From assembly GCF_014638845.1 (NCBI RefSeq), contig NZ_BMFP01000008.1, positions 1 to 64,000 on the forward strand: a DNA stretch of 64,000 nucleotides, read 5' to 3'. Within the stretch, counting starts at the first letter, position 1. Every line of letters starts with the position of its first letter. Positions 7,270 through 16,736 of this stretch are shown here, one piece after another. The notes beneath the pieces were generated by a model. The model was given only the letters and a program-made list of their open reading frames with translations, was not told the DNA's origin and made no database searches. The position numbers were made by a program, and so were the translations under genes. The stretch comes from Pontibacter amylolyticus. GTDB taxonomy: Bacteria > Bacteroidota > Bacteroidia > Cytophagales > Hymenobacteraceae.

Positions 7270-9276
7270 ATGAATAATTTAGCCAAATTATTTTCACGGC
7301 TTTCCTTAGCACTGGCGGTTACCTGTGTGAGTGCCTACACGGTAGATGCGCAGAGTAACAGAAAGCTGGTACGGACTGGAAACAAATTTTTTGACCGTGA
7401 AAACTACCGCGCTGCCTTGCCTTATTACGAGCAAGTGCTGGCCAACGACCCAAACAACGCTGAAGCCCTTTACTTTGCGGGTATCAGCTACATGACTTTC
7501 GATAAGGAGAAAGCGGCAGAGTACATCAACAAAGCACAGTCTGTAAAGCCTAACGTAGATCGTGACATTGAATACTGGCTGGGCCGTATCAATCACATCA
7601 ACTACCGTTTCGACGATGCCATCAAGCACTACCAGGCTTACATGCCCAACATCCGCAAGCGTGATGACTGGCGCCGCGAAGAGGTAGCCATGCTAATTCA
7701 GCACAGCCGCAACGCCCAGAAGGAAGTGGCCAACCCGAAGGACATCTTCGTGAAAAACCTGGGTGGCGTAGTGAATACGGAGTACTCCGAGCACAGCCCG
7801 GTGATCTCTTCTGACGACAACTACCTGCTGTTCACCTCGCGCAGCGCCGGTAACAACCAGAACAGTGCCAAAGCCTCTGACGGTGAGTATTTCGAAGATA
7901 TCTACGAAACACGCCGCATCCAGGGCGACGAGTGGGAGCAGCCGCGCTCCATCGCCGGTAACCTGAAAAGCTCAGGCCACGACGCTTCTATCCAGTTGTT
8001 TGACAACGACACCAAAATGCTGTTGTACCGCTCTGTAAACAACGGTGACATCATGTACGCTGAGCGTCAGGCTGACGGTTCGTGGGGTGATGCCAAGAGC
8101 ATCGGTTCCAACATCAACACAGCCGACTTCGAGTCTGATGCCTTTATCACACCGGACAACCAGCGCCTCTACTTCTCAACCAGCCACTACTCTGAAGATG
8201 GTGACCTGGATATTTACGTATCACAGCGCCAGAAGAACGGTGAGTGGGGCAAGCCTCGCAACGTAGGTGCCGCCATCAACACCAAGTTTGATGACGACAG
8301 CCCGTATATGGCTGCTGACGGCTCGCTGTTCTTCGCTTCGCGCGGACACAACACCATGGGTGGTTATGACATCTTTGTGGCCAAATACGACTCAGTGGCC
8401 AAGCGTTTTGCCCGTCCTGAGAACCTGGGTTACCCGGTTAACACGCCAGACGACGATACCTACTACCGCCTGAGCCCGGACGGAAGCTACGCTTACCTGT
8501 CTTCTTACCGCATCGGTGGCTACGGCGAAAAGGACATTTACACCATCAACTACATCCGTGCCGCTCGCGTGACTGGCCGTGTGTATGCGACAAACGACAG
8601 CCTGGCTATACCTGGTCTGGAGCTTGTGTTCAACGGTCAGCAGGCTGACAAGCGTCCAATCTCTTACCGCGACGTGACAAAGCAGGAAGATGGTCTGTAT
8701 GACCTGCGTATCCTTTCTGGCCGTACGTACCAGGTGGAGATCACAAAAGACGGCCAGGTGCTGACGACGGAGTCTTTCGAAATGCCAATGGTGCTGAACG
8801 ACACGGCTACTATTGAGCAGAACTTCTACATCGACTTTGGTGATGATCCGACTCGTGTATCCACTGCACCAGCGTTGGCGGACAGAGGTACATCAGATAA
8901 GACTGCGACTATGGAGTTCAAAAACATCTACTACGATACTGACAAGTATGAACTTCGTGCCGAGTCAATTCGTGAGCTGGATGCTGTTGCCGCTTACATG
9001 AAAGCCAACCCGAACGTGAACGTAAGCATCGAAGGCCACACCGACTCACGCGCCAGCGAACAGTACAACATGACACTTGGTGAGAACCGTGCTAACGCTG
9101 CCTACGACTACCTGGTGCAGCAGGGCATCTCTGCCCGCAGACTTGTAACAGTAAGCTACGGCGAGCGTCGTCCGGTTGCTACTAACAATTCTGCAGCCAA
9201 CATGCAGCTGAACAGAAGAACAGAGTTCAAGATCATTCAGCGTCAGGACACACAGCAGGAAGTGCCTGTAAACTAA
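7270..9276 (+). CDS. OmpA-family protein with TPR and PD40 propeller (PorE-like architecture)
   Basis: A 668-residue envelope protein. In order: signal peptide (cleaved after VDAQ, near 28); TPR-like repeats (about 30-150); a PD40/WD40-like beta-propeller (about 165-430, with repeated DGSLFFASRG / DGSYAYLSS-type blades); a carboxypeptidase-regulatory-like beta-sandwich (about 435-520); and a C-terminal OmpA peptidoglycan-binding domain (about 545-665, VSIEGHTDSRASEQYNMTL). This order and length match Porphyromonas PorE of the type IX secretion system, but many Bacteroidota encode several such proteins, so a T9SS role is only suggested. Located in the periplasm, tethered to peptidoglycan. Followed by a strong terminator. 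Confidence 0.88.
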   Translation: MNNLAKLFSRLSLALAVTCVSAYTVDAQSNRKLVRTGNKFFDRENYRAALPYYEQVLANDPNNAEALYFAGISYMTFDKEKAAEYINKAQSVKPNVDRDIEYWLGRINHINYRFDDAIKHYQAYMPNIRKRDDWRREEVAMLIQHSRNAQKEVANPKDIFVKNLGGVVNTEYSEHSPVISSDDNYLLFTSRSAGNNQNSAKASDGEYFEDIYETRRIQGDEWEQPRSIAGNLKSSGHDASIQLFDNDTKMLLYRSVNNGDIMYAERQADGSWGDAKSIGSNINTADFESDAFITPDNQRLYFSTSHYSEDGDLDIYVSQRQKNGEWGKPRNVGAAINTKFDDDSPYMAADGSLFFASRGHNTMGGYDIFVAKYDSVAKRFARPENLGYPVNTPDDDTYYRLSPDGSYAYLSSYRIGGYGEKDIYTINYIRAARVTGRVYATNDSLAIPGLELVFNGQQADKRPISYRDVTKQEDGLYDLRILSGRTYQVEITKDGQVLTTESFEMPMVLNDTATIEQNFYIDFGDDPTRVSTAPALADRGTSDKTATMEFKNIYYDTDKYELRAESIRELDAVAAYMKANPNVNVSIEGHTDSRASEQYNMTLGENRANAAYDYLVQQGISARRLVTVSYGERRPVATNNSAANMQLNRRTEFKIIQRQDTQQEVPVN

Positions 9277-9300
9277 GTTGCCTGATCACATTGTATAAAT

Positions 9301-9334
9301 AAAAACAGGCTGGGCATTCGCTCAGCCTGTTTTT
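9301..9334 (+). terminator. Rho-independent terminator after the OmpA/PD40 gene
   Basis: AAAAACAGGCTG (9301-9312) pairs with CAGCCTGTTTTT (9323-9334) around a GC-containing loop, followed by more T residues. Confidence 0.92.
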
Positions 9335-9379
9335 TTATAATAATGGAACACAAACTGTGCATAATAGTTACAGTTAGAG

Positions 9380-9387
9380 TATTTTTG
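9380..9387 (+). promoter_or_regulatory. Putative -7 element for ubiE-porT-SDR
   Basis: TATTTTTG matches TAnnTTTG, 25 bp before the ubiE start and just after the preceding terminator, as expected for an operon promoter. Confidence 0.45.
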
Positions 9388-9412
9388 TTCTTTTATTACA
9401 TAAGCATAACCC

Positions 9413-10135
9413 ATGGCGGTAGTACCCTACAAAGACCAGAATAACGACAAGAAATCGCAGGTTGCTCAGATGTTCGACAACATTGCGGGCAAATACGATT
9501 TTCTGAACCATTTCCTAAGTGCCGGCATCGACATCATCTGGCGCAAAAAGGCAGTGAGCCTGCTCAAGGCCGAAAAACCGAAGCAAATGCTGGACATTGC
9601 CACCGGTACAGCCGACTTTGCGATCGAGGCGCTGAGCCTTAACCCAGATAAAATCACAGGCGTTGACATTTCGGAAGGTATGCTGGCCGTGGGGCGTGAA
9701 AAGCTGAAGCGAAAAGGACTGGACCACAGGATCGAGCTGAAGTACGGTGACTCCGAGAACCTGCCTTTTGAGGACAACAGCTTCGACGCGATTACGGTGG
9801 CCTTTGGGGTGCGCAACTTCGAAAACCTGAGGCAGGGCCTGTCGGAGATGCGACGCGTGCTCAAGCCGGGCGGCACTGCTGTAGTGCTGGAGTTCTCCAA
9901 GCCGCAAAGCTTCCCGATGAAGCAGCTGTATCAATTTTATTTTAAGAACATACTACCGGTGGTAGGTAAATTCGTTTCTAAGGACCATGCCGCCTATACC
10001 TACCTGCCCGAGTCGGTGCAGGCTTTCCCGGACGGCAAGGAATTCCTGAACATCTTTGAAGAAGTTGGCTTTAAACAAACAAAATGGCATTCACTCACAT
10101 TTGGAATCAGCTCCATCTACACCGGCAAAAAATAA
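9413..10135 (+). CDS. ubiE: Demethylmenaquinone methyltransferase UbiE/MenG
   Basis: A 240-residue class I SAM-dependent methyltransferase that converts demethylmenaquinone to menaquinone, the last step of menaquinone synthesis. The family N-terminus ([17 protein letters not shown]), SAM motif I ([13 protein letters not shown]), GVDISEGML and the ubiE signature FGVRNFENL / MRRVLKPGG are all present. First gene of a probable three-gene operon; its 3' end overlaps porT by 52 bp, which suggests translational coupling and is a gene order I recall from other Bacteroidota. Confidence 0.95.
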   Translation: MAVVPYKDQNNDKKSQVAQMFDNIAGKYDFLNHFLSAGIDIIWRKKAVSLLKAEKPKQMLDIATGTADFAIEALSLNPDKITGVDISEGMLAVGREKLKRKGLDHRIELKYGDSENLPFEDNSFDAITVAFGVRNFENLRQGLSEMRRVLKPGGTAVVLEFSKPQSFPMKQLYQFYFKNILPVVGKFVSKDHAAYTYLPESVQAFPDGKEFLNIFEEVGFKQTKWHSLTFGISSIYTGKK

Positions 10136-10842
10136 GCTTTACGGTATTTTTCCTGACTTTCCTGGCTAGCGCTACGCAGCTACATGCCCAGACGCAGAAA
10201 GTAAGAGGCGAGAATAAGCCTGGCTACGATGAAAAGCGCATTCACTATGGCTTCTACCTGGGCATGTCTTACTCGAAGTACTACATTGAGCACTCACAGG
10301 CTTATGCCGATCAGGCAGCCGGTGGCACGCAGGTAAACACTATGAACAGCCTGGGCTTTTATCCCGGCCTGGTGCTGAATGTGCGCCTGCTCGAATACCT
10401 GGATGCCCGCTTTGTGCCCGGTGTGGGCTTCTATGGCCGCAGCATCGATTTTGAAAGTGGAAGTGTGCCGGAAGGGGAAGGCGGAAGCTTTGATAATACG
10501 ACCTTTGCCTCGCCGGTGATCGAACTGCCGGTGCTGCTCAAGTATAGAGCGAAGCGCCGTGGCAACTTCAGGATGTACATGGTAGGTGGTGTTAAGGCCA
10601 GTCGGGTGCTGGGCAATACCAAGCATACGCAGAACCGCGACCTGCTCCGCATAAACCGCAATGATCTGTCAATAGAGTATGGCGTGGGTCTGGACGTTTT
10701 CTACCCGTACTTTAAGTTCGCGCCGGAACTGCGCTTCTCCCACGGACTTATGAACCAGAAAAGTAACTCTGGAGGGGAATACAATTATCTGATCGATAAA
10801 ATGACTACCCGGAACGTTTCTTTAATCTTCCATTTCGAATAA
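10084..10842 (+). CDS. porT: PorT-family outer-membrane beta-barrel protein (type IX secretion)
   Basis: A 252-residue exported protein: signal peptide ([18 protein letters not shown], cleavage near residue 36) followed by an eight-strand-type beta-barrel pattern ([58 protein letters not shown]) ending in aromatic residues (LIFHFE). It matches the PorT/SprT family needed for type IX secretion and gliding in studied Bacteroidota. Position right after ubiE supports the assignment. The only in-frame ATG before the signal sequence lies 52 bp inside ubiE, so an overlap start is likely. A generic PorT-like barrel not tied to T9SS is the alternative. Confidence 0.78.
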   Translation: MAFTHIWNQLHLHRQKISFTVFFLTFLASATQLHAQTQKVRGENKPGYDEKRIHYGFYLGMSYSKYYIEHSQAYADQAAGGTQVNTMNSLGFYPGLVLNVRLLEYLDARFVPGVGFYGRSIDFESGSVPEGEGGSFDNTTFASPVIELPVLLKYRAKRRGNFRMYMVGGVKASRVLGNTKHTQNRDLLRINRNDLSIEYGVGLDVFYPYFKFAPELRFSHGLMNQKSNSGGEYNYLIDKMTTRNVSLIFHFE

Positions 10843-10843
10843 T

Positions 10844-11596
10844 ATGGCACGCATTGCACTTGTCACAGGAGCTACATCAGGTATAGGCCGCGCTACGGCT
10901 CTGGCATTGGCCAGGCTGGGTTTTCATATTATAGCCACCGGTCGCCGTACCGACCGCTTACAAGAGCTACAGCAGGAGATAACGGAGGTTCCCGTGCTGA
11001 CCCTGCAATTCGATGTGCGTGACCGTGCGACTGTGAACGAGGCTATCGGCAGCCTGCCCGATGATTGGAAGAACGTAGAAGTACTGGTGAACAACGCAGG
11101 CAATGCGCACGGCCTGGCTCCGGTGCAGCACGGTGACCTGGACGACTGGGATGCCATGCTCGATATCAATGTGAAGGGCCTGCTCTACGTGACGCATGCG
11201 GTGCTCCCGCTTATGATTGCCCGCAAGCAGGGCCACATCATCAACATCGGTTCCATTGCCGGGAAAGAGGTGTACGCCAATGGCAACGTGTACTGCGCTT
11301 CTAAGTTTGCAGTGGATGCCATCTCCAAAGGCATGCGCATCGACCTGGTGCAGGAAGGTATAAAAGTATCGGAAGTGAACCCTGGCCTGGTGGAGACGGA
11401 GTTCTCGGAGGTTCGCTTTAAGGGCGATAAGGAACGGGCCGCCGGTGTATACCAGGGCTACGAGCCGCTGCGTGCTGAAGATATAGCCGATCTGATCACC
11501 TTTATGGTCACACGCCCTGCCCACGTCAACATTGCTGAAGTGTTGATCTTACCGACCGCGCAGGCCTCGGCCACCGTGCTGAATAAACAGCTGTAG
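10844..11596 (+). CDS. Short-chain dehydrogenase (YdfG-like 3-hydroxy acid dehydrogenase)
   Basis: A 250-residue Rossmann-fold oxidoreductase. TGATSGIGRATA is the cofactor-binding TGxxxGxG motif, TGRRTDRL suggests NADP preference, NNAGNA is the structural NNAG motif, and the catalytic triad is S in INIGSIAGKE plus YCASK (Tyr and Lys). The overall pattern is closest to YdfG-type enzymes acting on serine or 3-hydroxy acids; substrate not proven. Starts 1 bp after the porT stop, so it is in the same operon. Confidence 0.88.
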   Translation: MARIALVTGATSGIGRATALALARLGFHIIATGRRTDRLQELQQEITEVPVLTLQFDVRDRATVNEAIGSLPDDWKNVEVLVNNAGNAHGLAPVQHGDLDDWDAMLDINVKGLLYVTHAVLPLMIARKQGHIINIGSIAGKEVYANGNVYCASKFAVDAISKGMRIDLVQEGIKVSEVNPGLVETEFSEVRFKGDKERAAGVYQGYEPLRAEDIADLITFMVTRPAHVNIAEVLILPTAQASATVLNKQL

Positions 11597-11692
11597 CCAA
11601 CTCACGCTGACAACCCACCCTTAAGCTGGCCGTACTTAAAGGGGAATGTCCGTAATAATTGCGGACTAGACGTGATCTATAAAATCAAAGAT

Positions 11693-11911
11693 ATGGCTAC
11701 GAACAAGCATAATTCAGACGAGAATAAGAACAGGCAAAAACCCGAAAAAGGCGCAAATTCACAGCCGATGCCTAAGAACCATTCGAACGAAGCAAACCAC
11801 AAGGGTGCTACCGACTTAGGCACAGATGGCACAAAAGCCACTGCCAGCCAACAGCAGGGACAGGGCGCCTGGAGAGCAAAAGACTCGAACGACCAGGGAA
11901 AAAAGAAGTAG
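11693..11911 (+). CDS. Small hydrophilic protein, 72 aa
   Basis: The product has no hydrophobic segment and is rich in Asn, Lys, Gln, Gly and Ser (e.g. NKHNSDENKNRQKPEKGANS; ASQQQGQGAWRAKDSND), so it is probably disordered. The composition recalls small stress- or desiccation-linked hydrophilins, but no family is recognised. I start at ATG 11693; the frame is open 7 codons further with a weaker start. It stands alone before a perfect terminator, which supports its reality. Confidence 0.7.
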   Translation: MATNKHNSDENKNRQKPEKGANSQPMPKNHSNEANHKGATDLGTDGTKATASQQQGQGAWRAKDSNDQGKKK

Positions 11912-11930
11912 TCTGTTAAATAAATAGAGA

Positions 11931-11961
11931 GAGGGAGCCGGCTTTAATAGCCGGCTCCCTC
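11931..11961 (+). terminator. Rho-independent terminator after the hydrophilic protein
   Basis: Perfect 13-bp arms GAGGGAGCCGGCT / AGCCGGCTCCCTC with a 5-nt loop, followed by six T residues (11962-11967). Confidence 0.95.
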
Positions 11962-11982
11962 TTTTTTGTGCTATGTCGTTCC

Positions 11983-13671
11983 CTAATCCAGGTAATAGCG
12001 CAGCAGCCAGCCTTCGGCATCAAACTGGTTGGCCTGTGGATTTTGATTGGTCTTTTGGCGGGTGCCCTGGCTCAGGTCATAGGAGTTGCGGTATTCAGTG
12101 TCTTCTATCCAGATGCGCCGGGCCATAGACTTTGGTCCTTTCACGGTATAACTGTCCTCGCCGGCACCACCCCATACCCTCACTTTGATCTTTGGCCGGA
12201 TTTCCCCCTTCACTATAAACTCATCGTCTCCGTTGAGACCGTAGAGGTGGATCTCTTTTGTGTCCGAGGCCTGAAAAACCCGGTCAAATAGCTGTCGTCG
12301 CTCTTCCCCCTTTTTATTGATCTTATATACCTGCACCCGCACCTCGTTGGCAGACAGTACCTCCACCTCAAACCTCTCGTGCTTGTCAGTCCCGACGACG
12401 ATCGCCTCCCGCATTAAGCTCTTGTAGTACTTTCGGATGGAATCGCCCAGTTTGTCGCGGCGAGACTTCAGCTGTGTCATAATAGGGGAAGCCGTAAGCT
12501 GGTAGATATTATCGGGCATTTGCCGGAACGACTGCTCAATCACCTTATCCGTAAGCGCGCTGCTGACGCTGTCTGCCACTTCCATCCAGTCCTGGTAAGT
12601 GAGGCTGGCGAGAATGGTTTCGTCCAGGTTACGGCCGCTTCTGTTCAGGTCATCCAGGTTTGATAAGTTATCACTATACGTCCGGAAGTGTTTTTTCAGG
12701 CCCGTGCGCATGAAGAGCCAGGGAATGATCGCATCATTTAATTTGTAGAATACATTGTCACGGTCGCGGGGCACGGCCTGGTATACCTTCACGCCCTCGT
12801 GCTTATACTGTGCCCAGCGCCAGTTGTCTTCGTGCCGGCTCCAGTCACCAATCAGCATGTCGAAGAGGCGGGCCCGCAGGTAGTAACGGGCATCCACGTG
12901 GCTGTCGTTGTCGAAGAAGCGGTCTTTGAGCATCGCCCGGGTGCTTTTGATGTTCTCCGAGTTCCCCATCCCCGGCTCGTCGGACAGATCATCGTTCGGT
13001 CTGATCTCCATCAGCGCGACCATGCCGCCGAAGTCTTCCAGATACTCGCCCAGGCGTGGATCATGGGGTATGTATACCAGTTCGGGCTTGGTGTGGTGTA
13101 TACCGATGGCATCGGCCATGGGAGGCAGTACCAGGGCTGCGTAGGGGTGCGTGGCGGAAGTGGCATCGCGGATGATGTTGGCGGCATAGCTTTGTTGCCA
13201 CTTCTCAGGAAGTGCCGTGGCAGGGTCCTTATCAATCGAGCGCAGCACGTACTCTTTACCGTCAGCGGTCTCCAGGCGCAGGTTCCTGGTTTGCCGGCTG
13301 CCGCCTTGTTGGGTAGGCGTCAGACCGCCTTTCTCGGTACCGAGGTCCAGTACCCTGAATTCGACTGGCGTAGTCCAGGCGGGGCGGTAGTGCTTGCTAT
13401 AGAAGAACGTGTGCAGCCCGCCGCGACCGTAGTGCGCGCCAACAGCCACCGTGACGGTGCTGTCGGTGTAGGCAGGTATAGCAGTGGCAGGCTGGGCAGG
13501 AGGGGGCACCTGCTGCAGGCTGTGCGTGTACTTGTTGCCGATGCAGCCTGCCGAAAACAGGCCCAGCAAACAGAAAAGGGTATTTAATAAGGTGATAGCG
13601 TTTAGGGTGCATGGTACGGGGTGTCGGTTGGTGCTTTGTGGTGGGGGTTGCTTAGTGGCCCTCCCTGTCAA
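11983..13671 (-). CDS. Lipoprotein with kinase-like core, paralogue 2
   Basis: A 562-residue lipoprotein: long basic N-region, hydrophobic stretch and lipobox FSAGC (C43). It aligns along most of its length with the product of the gene upstream (shared: LRSIDKDP, YAALVLPPMADAIGI, KPELVYIP). Around 274-306 it carries IGDWSRHEDNW and VPRDRDN. This spacing of (G)D-x-x-RH-x-x-N and a downstream D-x-D resembles the catalytic and metal-binding loops of PI3K-, FAM20- and HipA-like kinases; K148 in RSIDKDP could be the nucleotide-binding lysine. A C-terminal beta-rich part holds GLNGDDEF and GGAGEDSY. Larger Bacteroidota proteins join a similar region to a phosphoesterase domain and a beta-barrel, both absent here. 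Overlaps the upstream gene by 20 bp, so translation may be coupled. Function unproven. Confidence 0.75.
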   Translation of the reverse strand: MTGRATKQPPPQSTNRHPVPCTLNAITLLNTLFCLLGLFSAGCIGNKYTHSLQQVPPPAQPATAIPAYTDSTVTVAVGAHYGRGGLHTFFYSKHYRPAWTTPVEFRVLDLGTEKGGLTPTQQGGSRQTRNLRLETADGKEYVLRSIDKDPATALPEKWQQSYAANIIRDATSATHPYAALVLPPMADAIGIHHTKPELVYIPHDPRLGEYLEDFGGMVALMEIRPNDDLSDEPGMGNSENIKSTRAMLKDRFFDNDSHVDARYYLRARLFDMLIGDWSRHEDNWRWAQYKHEGVKVYQAVPRDRDNVFYKLNDAIIPWLFMRTGLKKHFRTYSDNLSNLDDLNRSGRNLDETILASLTYQDWMEVADSVSSALTDKVIEQSFRQMPDNIYQLTASPIMTQLKSRRDKLGDSIRKYYKSLMREAIVVGTDKHERFEVEVLSANEVRVQVYKINKKGEERRQLFDRVFQASDTKEIHLYGLNGDDEFIVKGEIRPKIKVRVWGGAGEDSYTVKGPKSMARRIWIEDTEYRNSYDLSQGTRQKTNQNPQANQFDAEGWLLRYYLD

Positions 13672-15250
13672 AGGCGTGTACTCTTACGTCGCTGGTGGTC
13701 TTATCGACGGTTTCGGGCCCAAATTCAATTTCGGTGCCCCGCTTCGTGTCATACACAATGGTTTTGCGTCGCGAGCCTTTCACATTCGATTTGTCTTTGA
13801 TCTCGTCTTCACCGCGGCCGCCCACAATCACGACGCGTATACCTTTGTTGACATCACCCTTCACTTCGAATTCGTCGTCCTCGGCCAGCCCGTGCAGGGT
13901 GATCTGTTTGGTCTCGCTGCGTTTGAACACCCGGTGGTATACCTGCTTGTCGTCAGATAACCGGATCACCTTGACAGCTGTCTCTTCGTCGTTCAGGCGC
14001 TCCACCTCAAACCGCTCTTCCTGGTCAGTCCCGATCACCAGTGGGGTCTTGGCCAGGTGCAGGTAAAATTCCTGTGCGGCCTGTGGCAGCAGGTCCCGGC
14101 GGCTTTTCAGATTGCGTATAGTTTGCTCACCCAAGCGGTCGTATACCTTGGGCGGAAACTGGCGGACAGCCCGTTCAATGACCCCGTCTGTCAGGGATGC
14201 CTGCAGTTCGGTGGCAAGCTGCTGGTAGTCCTCTGCCGTCAGTTCGGTCAGGGCGCGCTGGTCAATAAAGCTGGCATTCATCATCAGGGCATACACATCC
14301 CTGTATTCAGGGCCGAAGGTCTCAAACTTCCGGATGGCCCACTTGCGGCTGAAGAGCCAGGGAATGATGCCATCGTCAAACTTAAACATGGCGTTGTCGC
14401 GGTCTTTGGGGATGGCGCGGTAGCGTTTGTTGTCGCCATCGTCGTACACCGCCCATTCCCACTGGCCTTCGTGCCGGTCCCAGTCGTTGATGAACAGGTC
14501 GAAGAGACGGGCACGGGCAAACTCGCGCTGGTCGATAAAGTGGTCATCTTCGCCAAACCGTTTCTTGAGCATCTTTTTGGAGCTGGCAATATCCACGGCA
14601 TTGCCGAGCATGGGCGTGAGGGTGCGGTCGTCGTTGTATTTCTCCTCGATCATGAACACACGGTCCTGGAACCTGTCGCTGTGCTCTCTGAAGGTAGTGT
14701 CTGATGGAAGCACGTACACCAACTCTGGTTTTGAGTGCGGTATGCCTGCTGCCTCCGCCATGGGGGGCAGCACGAAGGCGGCATAGGGGTTGATGGCCGA
14801 GGTTTGGTCGCGGAGCACATTTGCCACAAAGGTTTTGCCCCAGAACTTAGGCAGGATGCCGGCCGGGTCCTTGTCCAAAGAGCGTAGCGCGTAGGTAAAG
14901 CCCTTGTCATCAATCAGGGTGAGGCTGGTGGTCTGCATACCTCCCCCTAACTTCTCGATAGACAGGCCGCCTTTGGCCTTTTTCATGTCGAAGACGCTGA
15001 CTTTGACAGGCGTGGCCCATACCTCGCGGTAGTGCTTGCCCCAGAAGAGATTGTGGAATCCGGTACGCTTGTAATGCTTGCCGGCCATTACGGTCACACT
15101 GTCTACATCGGCGGGAGAGGCGGTTTTGAGTTGTTGATAGCGCGCCTGGTCAACGACAGGTGTTTTGGCAAAATAATTCCTCCGGGCGCAGCCTGAGGAA
15201 AAAAGGAGGATGCACGCGAGGGAGACAACGTGCAGGTGGTAGCTTTTCAT
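13652..15250 (-). CDS. Lipoprotein with kinase-like core, paralogue 1
   Basis: A 532-residue lipoprotein (signal VVSLACILLFSSGC, lipid attachment C21), first gene of a two-gene unit with its paralogue. Conserved blocks: LRSLDKDPAGILP (121-134), NVLRDQTSAINPYAAFVLPP, KPELVYV, the kinase-like NDWDRHEGQW (255-264) and IPKDRDNAMFKFDDGIIPWLF (280-300), then a C-terminal beta domain with GLAEDDEFEVKG and GGRGEDEIKD, reminiscent of calcium-binding acidic turns. I infer a periplasmic-face or surface lipoprotein that binds nucleotide or phosphate compounds. I cannot name a substrate. An inactive scaffold is the main alternative. Confidence 0.75.
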   Translation of the reverse strand: MKSYHLHVVSLACILLFSSGCARRNYFAKTPVVDQARYQQLKTASPADVDSVTVMAGKHYKRTGFHNLFWGKHYREVWATPVKVSVFDMKKAKGGLSIEKLGGGMQTTSLTLIDDKGFTYALRSLDKDPAGILPKFWGKTFVANVLRDQTSAINPYAAFVLPPMAEAAGIPHSKPELVYVLPSDTTFREHSDRFQDRVFMIEEKYNDDRTLTPMLGNAVDIASSKKMLKKRFGEDDHFIDQREFARARLFDLFINDWDRHEGQWEWAVYDDGDNKRYRAIPKDRDNAMFKFDDGIIPWLFSRKWAIRKFETFGPEYRDVYALMMNASFIDQRALTELTAEDYQQLATELQASLTDGVIERAVRQFPPKVYDRLGEQTIRNLKSRRDLLPQAAQEFYLHLAKTPLVIGTDQEERFEVERLNDEETAVKVIRLSDDKQVYHRVFKRSETKQITLHGLAEDDEFEVKGDVNKGIRVVIVGGRGEDEIKDKSNVKGSRRKTIVYDTKRGTEIEFGPETVDKTTSDVRVHAFDREGH

Positions 15251-15462
15251 GCAAGGTATGTTATCAAATTTATTTGCCTATCTAACGTAAATCAGCGCTA
15301 ATGTTTACAGAAGGGCTGTCGAATGGGATTTATTTTCGCTCTAAGGCGCATTGCGCCGCACAAAGCGAAGGCAGATTAAACTATAGCGTGAACTGCAGGC
15401 TAACTGGACAGGTATAGCTGGCTGGGGGTATGAAACATTACGCAAAGCCACCACTATAAAAC

Positions 15463-15499
15463 AAGGAGGGGCCGCCGCACAATGCGACAGCCCCTCCTT
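15463..15499 (-). terminator. Terminator after the OmpA/LamG-like gene
   Basis: AAGGAGGGGC (15463-15472) pairs with GCCCCTCCTT (15490-15499); on the minus strand it is followed by a T-rich run (TGTTTTA). It lies 22 bp downstream of the minus-strand stop. Confidence 0.85.
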
Positions 15500-15521
15500 A
15501 CGGGCAGGTATACCTGGTGTT

Positions 15522-16736
15522 TTATTTTTTCACGAACTCCACCCGCCTGTTATTTGATTTTGCTTCGGCTGTAGCGTTCTTGTCGATTGGCCTGGACTCG
15601 CCCCAGCCTTTGGCTTCTAACCGTTCAGCGGCTATACCCTGCCCGATCAGGTAGGTCTTGACTGCTTCTGCCCGCTGTTGGCTGAGTTTCATGTTTGCGT
15701 TGTCGTCCCCATCGCTGTCGGTGTGGCCTTCCACGCTGAATTTAAGGGCAGGTTGTTCCTCCATGAGTTTGGCGATGCTGCTGAGCGTACCTGCCGACTC
15801 CGGACGTATATCCGCTTTGTTCACATCGAACTTGATGCCGTAGGTAACTATTTTGCCGTCGGCCGCCATTTGGTCATACAGTTTTTTTCCGCCTTCGGCA
15901 ATCAACACATTCTTCACCATTGTGTTCGCATCTACGCGCTTGTCCACTTCTATGCGAAGACCGGTTGGCTTACCCGTTACATTTGGGATGTTGATGAGGC
16001 GCTCTTCGTCCAGGTATACCTTCATGCTGCGCTTGTTAAAAGCTATGGACAGGTGGCGCCACTGGCTGTTAACCCCTTTCGCTTTCAGCTCCTCTGACTC
16101 AGAGCCATAGGTTTTGAACCGGAGCCCGTTCGCACGCACATCTATCGGTTCCCAGAAGTGCCCGTTGATCTCTTCCTTATAATCCTTAATGTCATCTACC
16201 AGGAAAATTTCATAGGCCACGTTGGGGTTGTCACTGTCAAAGTAGAGGTCCATCTCGATGGTGAAGGTTTCGGGGAGCCAGTTTTCCCGCTTCATGAGGG
16301 GCTTGATGCTCGTGCCGGTGGCAACCAGGTTGATGACAGGTTCGCCTCCGAAATCGGCTACTTCGGCATTGCCCTTGTTCAGGTCCCAGCGAGATGGGAA
16401 CTCGCCATTCTCTTCGCCCGAAAGATTATCTGCAAACAGCACCTTGTCGCCCGGCACAAAGTCGTACTTGCTCCAAGCTTTCATTTTCGCTTCCCCTGAA
16501 CCTGATCCGCCTACTTTGGCAGCACTGCTCTTGCCATCGCTTTTGTCGGACGGGGCTTCTTTTTTGCCTTCCAGCGTTTCGTCAATGGACTTGTCAACCT
16601 GTTGGTCTACTTTCTGGTTGATCTTAGAGTTGATTTTATTTTTGAGGTTTTTCCCCACGTTGAATTGGGCTGCGGCTGGTGTAAAACATAAAAAAACCAG
16701 TGCAAGAAGTCCGGCAAAAAAAGCATGTTTTCTCAT
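15522..16736 (-). CDS. OmpA-family protein with lectin-like middle domain
   Basis: A 404-residue exported protein. Signal peptide (LLALVFLCFTPAAAQ), then a charged helical stretch (about 28-80; NLKNKINSKINQKVDQQVDK) that may form a coiled coil, a low-complexity Ser/Gly linker, a beta-sandwich region (about 95-280; ETFTIEMDLYFDSDNPN, WRHLSIAFNKRSMKVYLDEERL) that looks like a LamG/concanavalin-type fold, and a C-terminal OmpA domain (about 300-404; SVEGHTDSDGDDNANMKLSQQRAE). It likely anchors to peptidoglycan in the periplasm; the lectin-like part may bind glycan or protein. Monocistronic with its own terminator. Confidence 0.85.
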   Translation of the reverse strand: MRKHAFFAGLLALVFLCFTPAAAQFNVGKNLKNKINSKINQKVDQQVDKSIDETLEGKKEAPSDKSDGKSSAAKVGGSGSGEAKMKAWSKYDFVPGDKVLFADNLSGEENGEFPSRWDLNKGNAEVADFGGEPVINLVATGTSIKPLMKRENWLPETFTIEMDLYFDSDNPNVAYEIFLVDDIKDYKEEINGHFWEPIDVRANGLRFKTYGSESEELKAKGVNSQWRHLSIAFNKRSMKVYLDEERLINIPNVTGKPTGLRIEVDKRVDANTMVKNVLIAEGGKKLYDQMAADGKIVTYGIKFDVNKADIRPESAGTLSSIAKLMEEQPALKFSVEGHTDSDGDDNANMKLSQQRAEAVKTYLIGQGIAAERLEAKGWGESRPIDKNATAEAKSNNRRVEFVKK

